Assembly (NCBI GenBank): GCA_964421675.1
Contig: CAYQXV010000011.1
Span: 10,399 to 74,398, forward strand
Direction: 5' to 3'
DNA: 64,000 nt
DNA from: CALLPQ01 sp964421675
GTDB taxonomy: Bacteria > Pseudomonadota > Alphaproteobacteria > Caulobacterales > Parvularculaceae
A program made the position numbers and the translations under genes. Positions 35,405 to 44,278 of the stretch are shown here, in pieces; position 1 is the first letter of the stretch, and each line of letters starts with the position of its first letter. Below the pieces are notes generated by a model, which was not told the origin of the DNA, did no database searches, and worked only from the letters and a program-made list of their open reading frames with translations.

Positions 35405-38149
35405 TTAGGCAAAATATCCGACAATCTCACCGATCAAAAGATAGATGCGCCCTAATGGAGAAGAAAGATATTCCCGTAATTCCTCATCAACGGAGGGTGA
35501 GAGCGCGGCTTCTTCCAATAGGCTATCAAATAGTTTCAAGAACTCGCGAATATCGCTTTCAAATTTTCTATCGCGCGCACTTTCGCTGCGAATGCGTTTT
35601 TTAACATCGGTTTCTGACAATCGTAGCAGTCTGTTTGCAAAAATATTGCGATCACCGCGTTCGAACCGCTCAATCAATGTCGGAGGACATTCGCCGTATA
35701 AACGCCGATCAAGATTAAAGGTAAATTGTTGTAACCGATTAATGACCCGAAAGGCGTGCAGCTCACGCTCGGAAAGATCGGCCTCTTGCGCAACAAAATT
35801 TGCACTCGGAGAAATTTCTTCCTCCGGCATCAAGTCAATAATTTCGCCATCATGCGACTTTAACAATATGGGTTCGGACTCAATGTCAGCGCGCTCATTA
35901 AAGGTCGCTTCCCACTCATCATGCATCTCACTTTGCGAATTTGAGATATCGCGCTCAGGCCATTCAGCCTGATCTTGCGTCTCGAGTTCAATCGTATCGG
36001 GCTCAAGCGCTTCATTCTCTAACGGCAAATCTAGGGACAGAGGCCCGGCCCCATCGGCTGCGGCCAGAATCTCTTTCCAACTCGGACTATTGCCGTCGCG
36101 ATTAACCCGTAATCCCGTTGGCGTGGGGCCGGTTGGCGTGGAATCAGCTTGATCATTGCCCGATATGGCCGAGTGCGCCTTAGAGTTATCTTGGGTTGCA
36201 GGCGCTTTGTTTTGCGCACGCGACTGCGACAGATCTCGGGCAAGCTCATTTAATCTTTGTAAGTCTTGTTTCGGTGAGACGACCGAGGAGCGAAAATCAT
36301 CGACAGGTTCGCTCTTGGCAACAGGGCCTTCTGATCGATCCGGCACGCCCAACTTCAAGCCGCGCGCAGAATTCCGCGGTTTTGCATCACCAGAATCTGA
36401 ACGCAGGCGTTTGTCATCCTCAATGGACTTTGTGGACTTTGCGGATTCTGCGGGCCGCTTTTCTTTTTTCGCAAAAAAAGCACTCGCGCTTGAAAGGCCA
36501 GTGGTTGCAATGGTGGCCGCATCATCAACGTCGTGGCCATTGGCAAATTCACTCTCGCCGGATTGATCGTCAGAACTTGCAGAATTTGCATTTTCAGAGC
36601 GCGCATCGTTAGCGTCGCCATTTCTATTGGCAATAAAAGCGCGTTGCTCGTCTTGTGACTCCGCCATTGTTTCAGAGAGCGTCGCCAGCTTTTCCGACTG
36701 TTCGGCAATCGCCTTCGATAATCTCTCCGCACGCGCGCGCTGCTCTTCAATCATTGTCTCTAGGCGCGTATTTTCGCTGGCCAATGCCTCATGGGTTGCG
36801 GCCAGTTCTGCCCGGCGTGCATCAGCAAGAGCGGCTTTTTCCTCAGCATGCTTTAAAGTTTCCTGAGCGGCGTGGGACTTACTCTCCCCAGCTTCACGCG
36901 CCCATTTTTCCATATCGACGCTGACTTGATCGACCGCCGCGCGGGCAATCTTTTCTGCTTCTTCGCGCGCCAGCGAGACGGCGCGTTCACTCGATTGCGC
37001 CGTCACTTGATTGACCGCTTCGGCGAGCATCTTTTGATTGGCTTCGTTTGATGCAGCACTCAGGGCTTCGCTAACCGCATCATCGCCAGCTTTTCGCATA
37101 TCAGCCGCAGCGGCACGGGTTTTTTCTGCCTCTTGCGCCGTTTGGTCGGTGGCAACCTTCAACGCTTCCGTGGTTGAGCGCACACTATTGTCGGCGCCGC
37201 CAAGCGCATCCAAAAGCTCTTTAAAACTATCGAGCGCAGTCGATGTTGCGCTTTCCAGATTAGTCAGGCGATCATTGAAATTCGTTTCAACATCAGCGGT
37301 AACGCTATCAACCTGCTCCATCGCAGCAACATTGGCTTTGGTGCGCTCTTCAATTGCATCGGCAAAGCTTTCCGCGCGCGCGTTCAATGTTTCCGTCGCA
37401 TCAATAAGGCGCGTTCTTTCATTGGCAACGCGCTCCAAAGTGCCAGTGGCTTGCGTTTCAATTGCCGTCCCTGCCGCTTCAATCGCACCAACATGATTGC
37501 GTATCATCGCTTCGGCATCGGCAAGACGCACAAGCGCACTATCAAGACCAGTGTTCAAGTTATCCATCTGTGTGCGAACAACAGTTCCCACGGTCTCGAC
37601 TTCGCGCAGGGCAACCTCATCAGGGCGCGAATAGGCGCGCGCAGCACTGGCCATCGCCTCTGCTGCCTGATTGGTCATCATCTGACGGGACAGAAGATAC
37701 CCGCAGCACAGCAACAAAATTGGCGCAAAAAACGCGAGAAAAATAATGCCAATGGGCCATGCGCTCCATAACGACCACCCATCAAAAGTGCCGTACAGAT
37801 CGCGATGGGCAAACAACTCACCAATCGGCCAGCCAACCATGAGCGCAAAAAAGAGCAGCACCGCCGTTAACCGCGCGACCTGCCAGACCTGGCGCGACAT
37901 TGCATTCCAATTGCGGGTCGCTCCATCATATCCCCCTTCCAGGGGATATTGTGCACGAGCGGTTTCAACCCACTCGCCTTCCTGATCGGATCCGACACGC
38001 GCCGGTACATTTTTATTGTCTCCGCGCGAAATATCTGAGTTTTTTGAGGAATGTCCCTCACCAACAGCTTTATCGCCAAGAGGCTTTTTTGCCTCTGGCG
38101 CGCTTTCAGTATCAGAAGACACAGAGTTAGCGTCAGACGGGGCCGTCAC
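35405..38149 (-). CDS. TipN-like large coiled-coil membrane polarity protein
   Basis: About 914 residues. The N-terminal 90 residues are polar; two transmembrane helices follow (LTAVLLFFALMVGWPIGEL and IGIIFLAFFAPILLLCCGYL), then a very long Ala/Glu-rich coiled coil (roughly 170-480) and an acidic, disordered region (480-770) ending in a folded C-terminal helical domain with FERGDRNIFANRLL. This layout matches TipN, the new-pole marker of Caulobacter, where two N-terminal helices anchor a large coiled coil. Sequence-level identity could not be tested. The GTG at 38149 with AAGGA upstream is preferred to the GTG at 38167. Confidence 0.6.
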   Translation of the reverse strand: MTAPSDANSVSSDTESAPEAKKPLGDKAVGEGHSSKNSDISRGDNKNVPARVGSDQEGEWVETARAQYPLEGGYDGATRNWNAMSRQVWQVARLTAVLLFFALMVGWPIGELFAHRDLYGTFDGWSLWSAWPIGIIFLAFFAPILLLCCGYLLSRQMMTNQAAEAMASAARAYSRPDEVALREVETVGTVVRTQMDNLNTGLDSALVRLADAEAMIRNHVGAIEAAGTAIETQATGTLERVANERTRLIDATETLNARAESFADAIEERTKANVAAMEQVDSVTADVETNFNDRLTNLESATSTALDSFKELLDALGGADNSVRSTTEALKVATDQTAQEAEKTRAAAADMRKAGDDAVSEALSAASNEANQKMLAEAVNQVTAQSSERAVSLAREEAEKIARAAVDQVSVDMEKWAREAGESKSHAAQETLKHAEEKAALADARRAELAATHEALASENTRLETMIEEQRARAERLSKAIAEQSEKLATLSETMAESQDEQRAFIANRNGDANDARSENANSASSDDQSGESEFANGHDVDDAATIATTGLSSASAFFAKKEKRPAESAKSTKSIEDDKRLRSDSGDAKPRNSARGLKLGVPDRSEGPVAKSEPVDDFRSSVVSPKQDLQRLNELARDLSQSRAQNKAPATQDNSKAHSAISGNDQADSTPTGPTPTGLRVNRDGNSPSWKEILAAADGAGPLSLDLPLENEALEPDTIELETQDQAEWPERDISNSQSEMHDEWEATFNERADIESEPILLKSHDGEIIDLMPEEEISPSANFVAQEADLSERELHAFRVINRLQQFTFNLDRRLYGECPPTLIERFERGDRNIFANRLLRLSETDVKKRIRSESARDRKFESDIREFLKLFDSLLEEAALSPSVDEELREYLSSPLGRIYLLIGEIVGYFA

Positions 38150-38327
38150 AATTATTCCTTGAACCACCGGAAAGAGTAGGTCTTAGCGCAAACGGCCTGT
38201 TGGCAAAAGCCGTTCTGCAAAAAAATGCGAAGCCTGTGGATAAAACAACACCCCTAGAGAGGCAAAACCGGGAAAATTTGGTGATTTGCGATCATTGGGG
38301 ACAGCTACCCTGCACCAACACCAATAT

Positions 38328-39497
38328 TTACGCCCCGAACATTTGCCGGCGTCTGGCCAACCCAAGAGCACGAACATAGTGCCGGACCAGCGGTTGTGAG
38401 GTAACGCGCGCGGTTATAACCCCTGCTAGAACGCAAAGAGTGCCAAGCGAAAGCACCAGCTCATGGTCATCCAGGTGCCCATTCGACATTAGTGTTAGCA
38501 GGTAAAGCGCCGAGGCGAGACCAGGCGTACCGCCAAACCATGCCATGAACATTTGCCCTTCGCGGGGCAGAACAGACCGTTGCAAGGCTACAAGACGCGG
38601 CCCAGCGCGCATTACAGTGACGGCGGCCAGCGCGAACGTTAGCCCAAGCAAATCAGCCTCTAACAGGCGCGGGGACAGGGCCAACCCAAATAGGAAAAAG
38701 CCAATCGGGAGGACTGTTCGGTCCAGCCGCGCGCGCAATCTTAGGCGTGAAACAAACCCGGCACGGCTTTGCTCGCCCCAAATCAGACCAAGGGCCGAGG
38801 CCGCAACAACAGGGTGCGCGCCCAAGACCGGCGATAATACCATAGCAACAATCACCATGATCACCGAAAGGCCCACACCATAATTCATGAACCAGCGGTT
38901 CCCGGCAATTGCAGCCAGAAGCCCTAATGAGCCGCCAAATCCAAATGCGATGACAGCACTTCGGCTGGCATCAAGGAGGGGAAATAACATACCATGTCCG
39001 GGCGCCGCCGCTGTGGCATTGGCTTCAAGCAACATCACCACCGGTAAGCCCAATGAAAGAATGACAGCGCTTTCCAGCCGCACGCCCGCTTTAATCAATG
39101 AGGGTGCAGGCGCATTGGTGATCGCCCGGCGATCAAAGGTCGAGCCATTCAACATTAAGATGCCGCCCAATAAAAAGGCAGGCGCAAGCGCAACTTGCGG
39201 GATCAAGATAAAAGCGGCCAGACCGCTAATGATCAAAAATAACGGCGCACCGCCAAATCCCAACCGGAAGGAAACCGGGCAATCTTTAGCCAGACGGCTA
39301 ACCCGAAATTGCGTTCCCGCAGAAAATGCGATCAGCCCAAGGCCGAGTTGTCCGGCAAGCGCGAATCCATCTGCAGAAATCACAGACACACCGGCAATAC
39401 GCATTAAGACAGCAGCAATACCGCCAAGCGCAATCACCAATAATGGCGCGCGAAATCCGGCATTAAAAAGGGAATTCATCCAACGGATCATCGACAT
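38328..39497 (-). CDS. cation:proton antiporter-like membrane protein
   Basis: 389 residues with 11-12 hydrophobic helices of the CPA (Na+/H+ exchanger) fold, including GQLGLGLIAFSAGTQF (the paired-helix region of the transport core), LMLNGSTFDRRA and FALAAVTVMRAGPRLV. The usual acidic transport residue pair is not clearly placed, so the ion is unknown. It lacks the C-terminal RCK domain of KefB-type proteins. AGG lies upstream of the ATG. Single-gene unit. Confidence 0.75.
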   Translation of the reverse strand: MSMIRWMNSLFNAGFRAPLLVIALGGIAAVLMRIAGVSVISADGFALAGQLGLGLIAFSAGTQFRVSRLAKDCPVSFRLGFGGAPLFLIISGLAAFILIPQVALAPAFLLGGILMLNGSTFDRRAITNAPAPSLIKAGVRLESAVILSLGLPVVMLLEANATAAAPGHGMLFPLLDASRSAVIAFGFGGSLGLLAAIAGNRWFMNYGVGLSVIMVIVAMVLSPVLGAHPVVAASALGLIWGEQSRAGFVSRLRLRARLDRTVLPIGFFLFGLALSPRLLEADLLGLTFALAAVTVMRAGPRLVALQRSVLPREGQMFMAWFGGTPGLASALYLLTLMSNGHLDDHELVLSLGTLCVLAGVITARVTSQPLVRHYVRALGLARRRQMFGA

Positions 39498-39622
39498 TCC
39501 GACCTAAAATTATGCTGCCAGCAGAGCAGCAATGAAGACTCAAAAAGGAATGGTTCGGAAAAGCGTTACTCCGTACCACCCCTTTACACCACGATTTTCA
39601 AAAACACCTGCCGGAGAAACAC

Positions 39623-39637
39623 TGTGATCATATCACA
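39623..39637. promoter_or_regulatory. CRP-family-like palindrome TGTGAT..ATCACA
   Basis: TGTGATCATATCACA has 6-bp arms around a 3-base centre and resembles CRP/FNR-family operators, though the TGTGA-TCACA spacing is 5 rather than the classical 6. It is 126 bases upstream of the antiporter gene. Confidence 0.35.
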
Positions 39638-39860
39638 ACCACACAGTCTATATGACTGGCGGGCGCCTATGCGCCAGTTTCCCAATCCGCGATGTCCCCG
39701 AAACCAAATACCAATTTGCAATCGCAAAAACCCCATGCAATCACATTAATCAGCGTATGGCTTGACCGTATACGAACAAAACCATCCGATCATTTGCGAA
39801 TCATGGGGTGATCCGCAAATTAATGCAAATTGAAAATTTGCAACCTTGAAAATAGTTTTG

Positions 39861-39972
39861 AATGCCGATCTCTAGGGCTTGTTGCTTTTTAGCCTTCTAG
39901 AATGCCGCAATCTATGGCATTCGCCGAAAAATCCAATCAAAATCAATAAAAAATGCCGTAATTATGCGGCAT
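39861..39972. repeat. cluster of ATGCCG/CGGCAT elements
   Basis: AATGCCG occurs at 39861, 39901 and 39952, and the complementary CGGCAT or GGCATT at about 39916 and 39967. The last two pairs form small hairpins (ATGCCG-N8-CGGCAT at 39953-39972). All lie 100-210 bases before the holin gene, consistent with operator sites; the binding factor is unknown. Confidence 0.5.
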
Positions 39973-40071
39973 AAAAAATGTGGATATTTATCCCCACCCC
40001 ATCTCGCCGGCCTTAGAGTGCGTTGTTGCTACCAAGTTTGACGCTCACACACCAAGATAGAAGGCCCGAAT

Positions 40072-40653
40072 ATGGAATCTCAATCCTCACCATCATCCTC
40101 CCAAAAAGGGGGAACCAAACGCCGCATCGCAAAAGTCCTTGGCGGCATTGCACCGCAATTGGCCCACGCCCTTGGTGGGCCCTTGGCTGGCGCGGCAGTT
40201 GAACGCATATCAGGCGCTCTGTTTGGCAGTACAAAAGCCGATGAAATCGCCATTGATCTGGCCCTTGGGAACACCACACCCGAACAAATCACCGCCCTTA
40301 AACTCGCAGATCTGGAGTTTCAGCGCATGCTGCGCGAAACCACGATCGAACAATCGCGCATCGCCGCCGCTGACCGCGCGGACGCACGCCAACATGCCCA
40401 AATCACCCAAGATCGCACGCCCTCTGTGATTGGCGCACTGGTTATATTCGGATTTTTCCTCGTGCTTGGCGCGATGGTTGCGCGAAAATTGCCCGCTGGC
40501 GCAGAAACAGAATTTTCAATCATGCTCGGCGCATTGGCGACAATGACCGCCGCCGTGGTCAATTATTTCTTTGGCTCTTCGGCCGGGTCGAAAGAAAAAA
40601 CCCATCTGATGGCTTCGATGACCCCGCCGCGGGAGCTGACAGACGGCGAATAG
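40072..40653 (+). CDS. GTA/phage-type 3TM holin
   Basis: 193 residues with the pattern of the GTA_holin_3TM family (holin for gene-transfer-agent release). A basic N-terminus (GGTKRRIAKVLGGIAPQL) and an amphipathic segment (ALGGPLAGAAVERISGALFG) precede the conserved block RTPSVIGALVIFGFFLVLGAMV and the C-terminal MTAAVVNYFFGSSAGSKEKT. In GTA clusters the holin forms the inner-membrane pore beside an endolysin; no endolysin, terminase, portal or capsid gene is in the window, so it is isolated. The gene uses an ATG at 40072. It may be under phage/GTA-type control through the upstream repeats. Confidence 0.75.
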   Translation: MESQSSPSSSQKGGTKRRIAKVLGGIAPQLAHALGGPLAGAAVERISGALFGSTKADEIAIDLALGNTTPEQITALKLADLEFQRMLRETTIEQSRIAAADRADARQHAQITQDRTPSVIGALVIFGFFLVLGAMVARKLPAGAETEFSIMLGALATMTAAVVNYFFGSSAGSKEKTHLMASMTPPRELTDGE

Positions 40654-40742
40654 CAAGACAGAAACAAGAATTGAGGGCGCGCAAATGCCTAACCGTTCAG
40701 GCTTGATCAATTGGTCACGGCGGCGATAAGAACGGGGCAGTC

Positions 40743-41930
40743 ATGGTGCATTCATCTTCCTCCTCTCACGACCCTTTTTGGGCCTGCTTACCTGCCCTCA
40801 ATCCTGCACAGCACAATACAATCATCATTGGCGGCGGTGTTGTGGGATTGTCGGTCGGCTGGCTGTTGAGCGAAATGGGCGCGCGCGTCACATTAATCGA
40901 TGCGGGGACGCCCGATGCCCATCCAGCAAGCCTTGCCGCAGCCGGTATGCTTGCCCCCGGCTTTGAAGGATCTCGTTCACCGCAGGAACGCGCCATTGAG
41001 GCGATGGGCTGGGAGAGCCTTTCTTATTGGCCGCAATTTGCAAGCGCTTTGGAACAAGCAAGCGGGATCGATATCGATCTTCGCCAGGAAGGAACCTTAG
41101 GACTCGCCGCCACGGAGGAACAAGCCACACAGCTGGAGACACTCTATTGTCAAATGACAAGCGAGGGGCACACGGTTGCTTTTCTCGATCAACAAGGCGT
41201 CCTATTGCGCGAGCCTAATTTATCGCAACATGTCAGCGCCGGTCTTTTTTCATCGTCGGAATGGCAGGTCGACCCAGTTTATCTTTTAAAGGCCCTGTTG
41301 AAAGCCTTTTTGCAGGCAAATGGCACCTATATTGGCGGGCACAGAGCCGTACAAATCAAGCCCGCCGAGTCTAATTCACCCGGCGACCATAAACACAATG
41401 TCGTCGCCGCTAAGACAGACAACGCCGCGCAAACGCAAATCTTTACCGCACGAACAGTTATCCTGGCGACCGGGGCCTTTCTTGATGATCTTGATACGGA
41501 CTTCCCATTGCCTGAGCTAATCCCCGTCAAAGGCGAGGCTATGGCGCTATTGCCTGAAAATCATCAATCCCCGCCATTGCTGCGTCACGTCATTCGCAAT
41601 GCCAATGTTTATCTTTGCCCCAAAAGCGATGGCCGCATAATCATTGGTGCAACCAGCATTACCGGCGATAATTCTCGCACTGTGAACCCAGACCATCTTG
41701 CCGCGCTCTATGAGCATGCACGCCAATTGGTACCTGACATTGACCAGATGAAAAAAGGCCCAAGCTGGAGCGGCCTTCGGCCCATTACAGTGGATGGACG
41801 CCCCCTGATTGGGCCACTTACCGACGGGCCTGCGGGCATTATCGCCGCGCTTGGCCACCATCGAAACGGTATATTATTAAGCCCACTGACCGCGCGAAAA
41901 ATCGCGATTCAATTGGCACAAGAAGCGTAG
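40743..41930 (+). CDS. thiO: FAD-dependent glycine oxidase ThiO-like
   Basis: 395 residues, DAO-type flavoprotein. The FAD fold starts NTIIIGGGVVGLSVGWLL, followed by the family signature HPASLAAAGMLAPGFEG and ends with PSWSGLRPITVDGRPLIG and GHHRNGILLSP. ThiO oxidises glycine to dehydroglycine for thiazole synthesis in thiamine biosynthesis. thiS, thiG and thiE are not nearby, so assignment rests on sequence only; other DAO-family amine oxidases are possible. GGGGC lies near the ATG. Confidence 0.85.
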   Translation: MVHSSSSSHDPFWACLPALNPAQHNTIIIGGGVVGLSVGWLLSEMGARVTLIDAGTPDAHPASLAAAGMLAPGFEGSRSPQERAIEAMGWESLSYWPQFASALEQASGIDIDLRQEGTLGLAATEEQATQLETLYCQMTSEGHTVAFLDQQGVLLREPNLSQHVSAGLFSSSEWQVDPVYLLKALLKAFLQANGTYIGGHRAVQIKPAESNSPGDHKHNVVAAKTDNAAQTQIFTARTVILATGAFLDDLDTDFPLPELIPVKGEAMALLPENHQSPPLLRHVIRNANVYLCPKSDGRIIIGATSITGDNSRTVNPDHLAALYEHARQLVPDIDQMKKGPSWSGLRPITVDGRPLIGPLTDGPAGIIAALGHHRNGILLSPLTARKIAIQLAQEA

Positions 41931-42427
41931 ATATCTGTTGCCTACCACTAACCCACACAAAAAAATCAGGCCATACACCAAATCATTGTAATGATTTCGC
42001 ACTTCATCCCCATGCTGATTTTTTCTCCTGTACGGCGTCACCATACTATTTTGCAACTTTAATGACCACATATTGAGACATCATCAGCACCTGAAATTTA
42101 TTGCACGCCCATTGGATTCCCAACACTTGGCAAGCCAATAAGCTTTGCATTTAAGTGGAATGAGAATTCGATATGAGTTGAGTTTTTGGTGATCAAAATT
42201 GGTGATCAAGATTGACGGGAAAATAAGTGTTTTCTCGCTTTTTAGCCTTTATTTTATTGCCTTTCCACCACTTCACCCTGTATAAATTTATGCGAGAGAA
42301 CCGAACGATTCAATTGAAATTCATGGCTTTGAATGCGCACACGATCATCATCGAATTGACTCTAAAAACACACCCACAAAACGAAAATAATTAAAAACCA
42401 CACGAAATACAAAGACCCTATAAAATC
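41931..42427. other. AT-rich intergenic region before the catabolic cluster
   Basis: About 500 bases without a supported ORF. The only notable element is the tandem 13-bp repeat at 42186-42211. Sequence composition falls to a lower GC content than flanking genes. Confidence 0.5.
42186..42211. promoter_or_regulatory. tandem 13-bp direct repeat, candidate operator
   Basis: TTGGTGATCAAAA (42186-42198) is followed directly by TTGGTGATCAAGA (42199-42211), each with a TGATCA core. It lies about 220 bases upstream of the PuuE-like hydrolase gene and is a candidate binding site for a regulator of the cluster. Confidence 0.45.
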
Positions 42428-43336
42428 ATGAAATATCCTTACAGCCCCATCACCGAACGCAAACCCCTTACTTGGCCAAATGGCGCACGTGTGGCGCTGA
42501 TGATCACCTTCAATCTGGAAACATGGGACTTGGTCAAAGATACAGATCAGCCCTATTATGCTGGCGGTCCGGCAATCCTTCCAAACACCTTGCCGGGCAA
42601 TATTCCCGATTACCCAAACTATACGTGGCGCGAATATGGACAACGTGTAGGCATATTCCGGATGTTTGAGGCATGCGATGCTTATGGCGTCAAACCATCT
42701 TGCACGACGAATGCAGTAACCGCTGAGCGCCGCGCGGCCATGTTAGAAGCAGCGCTTGAGCGCGGCTGTGAAATTGTTGCCCATAACTTTGAACAGGGTG
42801 AGTTGCTCACCGATTATGCGCACGAAACCGAGAAAGAGCGTGACGTCGTCATGCGCTCCTTAGCAGCCTATGAAAAAGCTGTGGGACGCAAAGCAAAAGG
42901 ATGGCTCTCTTCCTCATTAAGAGGAACACTGAACACTGCGGGCATTCTCGCAGGACAGGGATGTACTTTCTATTGTGACATCATGAATGATGATCAACCC
43001 TATTTAATACAGACGGAAAACGGCCCCATCGTGTCGGTTCCCTACTCCAATGAAATTAACGACTTCACACTCGTCACACGCCGCGGCCATACAACCGATG
43101 AAGTGCGCGATATTTTAATCGAAGAGCTAAAAGTCCTCCATGAAGAAGGCGCGCAAAGCGCCCGCATCATGAATGTCGGTCTTCACCCGCATGTGTCCGG
43201 TCGCGCATATCGCATTCGCGCGCTTAAAGAATTTCTGGAATATGCAAAATCACTGGACGGCATCTGGTGGGCGACCCGCGAAGAAATTGCAGATTGGTAC
43301 CTTGAAAATCACCGCGACCACATTCCCGGGCAATAG
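42428..43336 (+). CDS. PuuE/cyclic-imide-hydrolase-like polysaccharide deacetylase-fold protein
   Basis: 302 residues of the NodB/CE4 fold. The normal metal-binding motifs are altered: TFNLETWD stands in place of TFDDG and HNFEQ in place of H-xxx-H, so the second His ligand is Gln (Gln123). This matches the metal-independent PuuE branch (allantoinase and related amidohydrolases), also supported by GLHPHVSGRAYRIRALKEFL and WWATREEIADWYL. The branch opens cyclic amides or imides such as allantoin; the substrate here is unknown. It begins the cluster at 42.4-55.7 kb and is convergent with the racemase-fold gene. Confidence 0.8.
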   Translation: MKYPYSPITERKPLTWPNGARVALMITFNLETWDLVKDTDQPYYAGGPAILPNTLPGNIPDYPNYTWREYGQRVGIFRMFEACDAYGVKPSCTTNAVTAERRAAMLEAALERGCEIVAHNFEQGELLTDYAHETEKERDVVMRSLAAYEKAVGRKAKGWLSSSLRGTLNTAGILAGQGCTFYCDIMNDDQPYLIQTENGPIVSVPYSNEINDFTLVTRRGHTTDEVRDILIEELKVLHEEGAQSARIMNVGLHPHVSGRAYRIRALKEFLEYAKSLDGIWWATREEIADWYLENHRDHIPGQ

Positions 43337-43381
43337 AACAATGCGTGGTCCGCTGTAACCTTTTGCGACCAATTCGTTCTG

Positions 43382-44137
43382 CTAGAATTCTGATAATAAG
43401 CGGCCAAAGCCTTGCACCTTATCGGTGATACCATTGCTGCGCAGCGCATGCCAATAAGTCGCTGTGTTAATCGCAATGACGGGTTTTGCTAACCATCGTT
43501 CCGCCTCCCCTGCGAGTTGTGCCATGCATAAATTCGTTCCGATCTGAACAATGGCATCAACATCATCACCGTCCAACGCTTTCAACGTGTCAACAAGCTC
43601 GCTTTGCGAGACACGCGCAATCGCCGTCCAACTCGGACATTTGAGACAAACATCACGCACCACTTCAAACCCCGCATCTTCAAAGTAAGCCTTTGCAATG
43701 GTGTTCATTGCGGGCCAGTAAGGGGATAGAAACGCAATTTTTTTCACGGTCCCATAAGTACGCAATGCATCGCGCGTGGAGTGCGACCCGACGCTAACAC
43801 CAATATCACCACCGGCTGCATTTTTGACCTTATCAATAAATTCGTCGGCCCCCTTTTGCGCACCGTTGAACGTCACCGCTGACATACCCATGACCAAATG
43901 ATCCGGCTCGGCATTCATGACCCAGCGCACCGCATCAAAGGTAAGCTTTTCAATTTCTGTTGTCCCCGCCAAAAAGGACTCGTTAGAAACCGCCTGGGGA
44001 TTACCGTTTTGGATCCGGCTATAATGGTTCGTCACCCCAACCGGGCGCATCTCATCAAATTCGGGTTGAACAATCGTGTTTGTTGATGGCCCCATTACCC
44101 CAAACCGTTGTCGCCATCCTAATACGTCACGTTCCAT
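43382..44137 (-). CDS. Asp/Glu racemase-fold enzyme, maleate isomerase / arylmalonate decarboxylase type
   Basis: About 251 residues. The N-terminal GVMGPSTNTIVQPEFDEMRP and the C-terminal IGTNLCMAQLAGEAERWL identify the maleate cis-trans isomerase / AMDase group. In two-Cys members (maleate isomerase, racemases) a first Cys follows the second strand; here that position is MGMSAVTFNGA, with Ser. Only the second active-site Cys (about residue 204) is present, as in arylmalonate decarboxylase. The reaction is open: isomerisation, racemisation or decarboxylation. GGTGG favours the ATG at 44137 over 44149. Divergent from the flavoprotein gene. Confidence 0.8.
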   Translation of the reverse strand: MERDVLGWRQRFGVMGPSTNTIVQPEFDEMRPVGVTNHYSRIQNGNPQAVSNESFLAGTTEIEKLTFDAVRWVMNAEPDHLVMGMSAVTFNGAQKGADEFIDKVKNAAGGDIGVSVGSHSTRDALRTYGTVKKIAFLSPYWPAMNTIAKAYFEDAGFEVVRDVCLKCPSWTAIARVSQSELVDTLKALDGDDVDAIVQIGTNLCMAQLAGEAERWLAKPVIAINTATYWHALRSNGITDKVQGFGRLLSEF

Positions 44138-44230
44138 CACAACCACCATTTCAATATCAAAAATGAGATGCCCAGTAGATTAGGCTTATTCATATCCATC
44201 AGCAATGCACGAACCCGGCGATTTTAAAAG

Positions 44231-44278
44231 CGAGATCTATCTTTCATTCGCGGATTGGATAAAAACGAGGTTTATCTT
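44231..44278. promoter_or_regulatory. imperfect 13-bp direct repeat in divergent promoter region
   Basis: CGAGATCTATCTT (44231-44243) and CGAGGTTTATCTT (44266-44278) match at 11 of 13 positions, 35 bases apart. They lie in the 203-base space between the divergent racemase-fold and flavoprotein genes and may be bound by one regulator of both. Confidence 0.4.

Larger units (their letters stand above)
39498..40071. other. repeat-rich AT-rich intergenic region upstream of holin gene
   Basis: About 574 bases without an ORF, richer in short inverted repeats than any other spacer here. Examples: ACTGGCG...CGCCAGT (39655-39678), ATTTGCG...CGCAAAT near 39793, GCAAATT..AAATTTGC near 39825, and five ATGCCG-type words at about 39861-39972, two of them forming ATGCCG...CGGCAT stems. 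Near 39980-39997 a DnaA-box-like inverted pair GTGGATA...TATCCCCAC is seen. The region may hold regulatory sites for the holin gene; it could also be a remnant of a mobile element. Confidence 0.5.

Noticed and set aside
36156..37496. Several long open frames antisense to the TipN-like gene
   Set aside because: They reflect the repetitive Ala/Glu codon pattern of the coiled coil and carry no motif.
39780..40010. Possible replication origin or DnaA-box cluster upstream of the holin gene
   Set aside because: Only one DnaA-like inverted pair is seen, and no dnaA, hemE, parAB or other origin marker is nearby.
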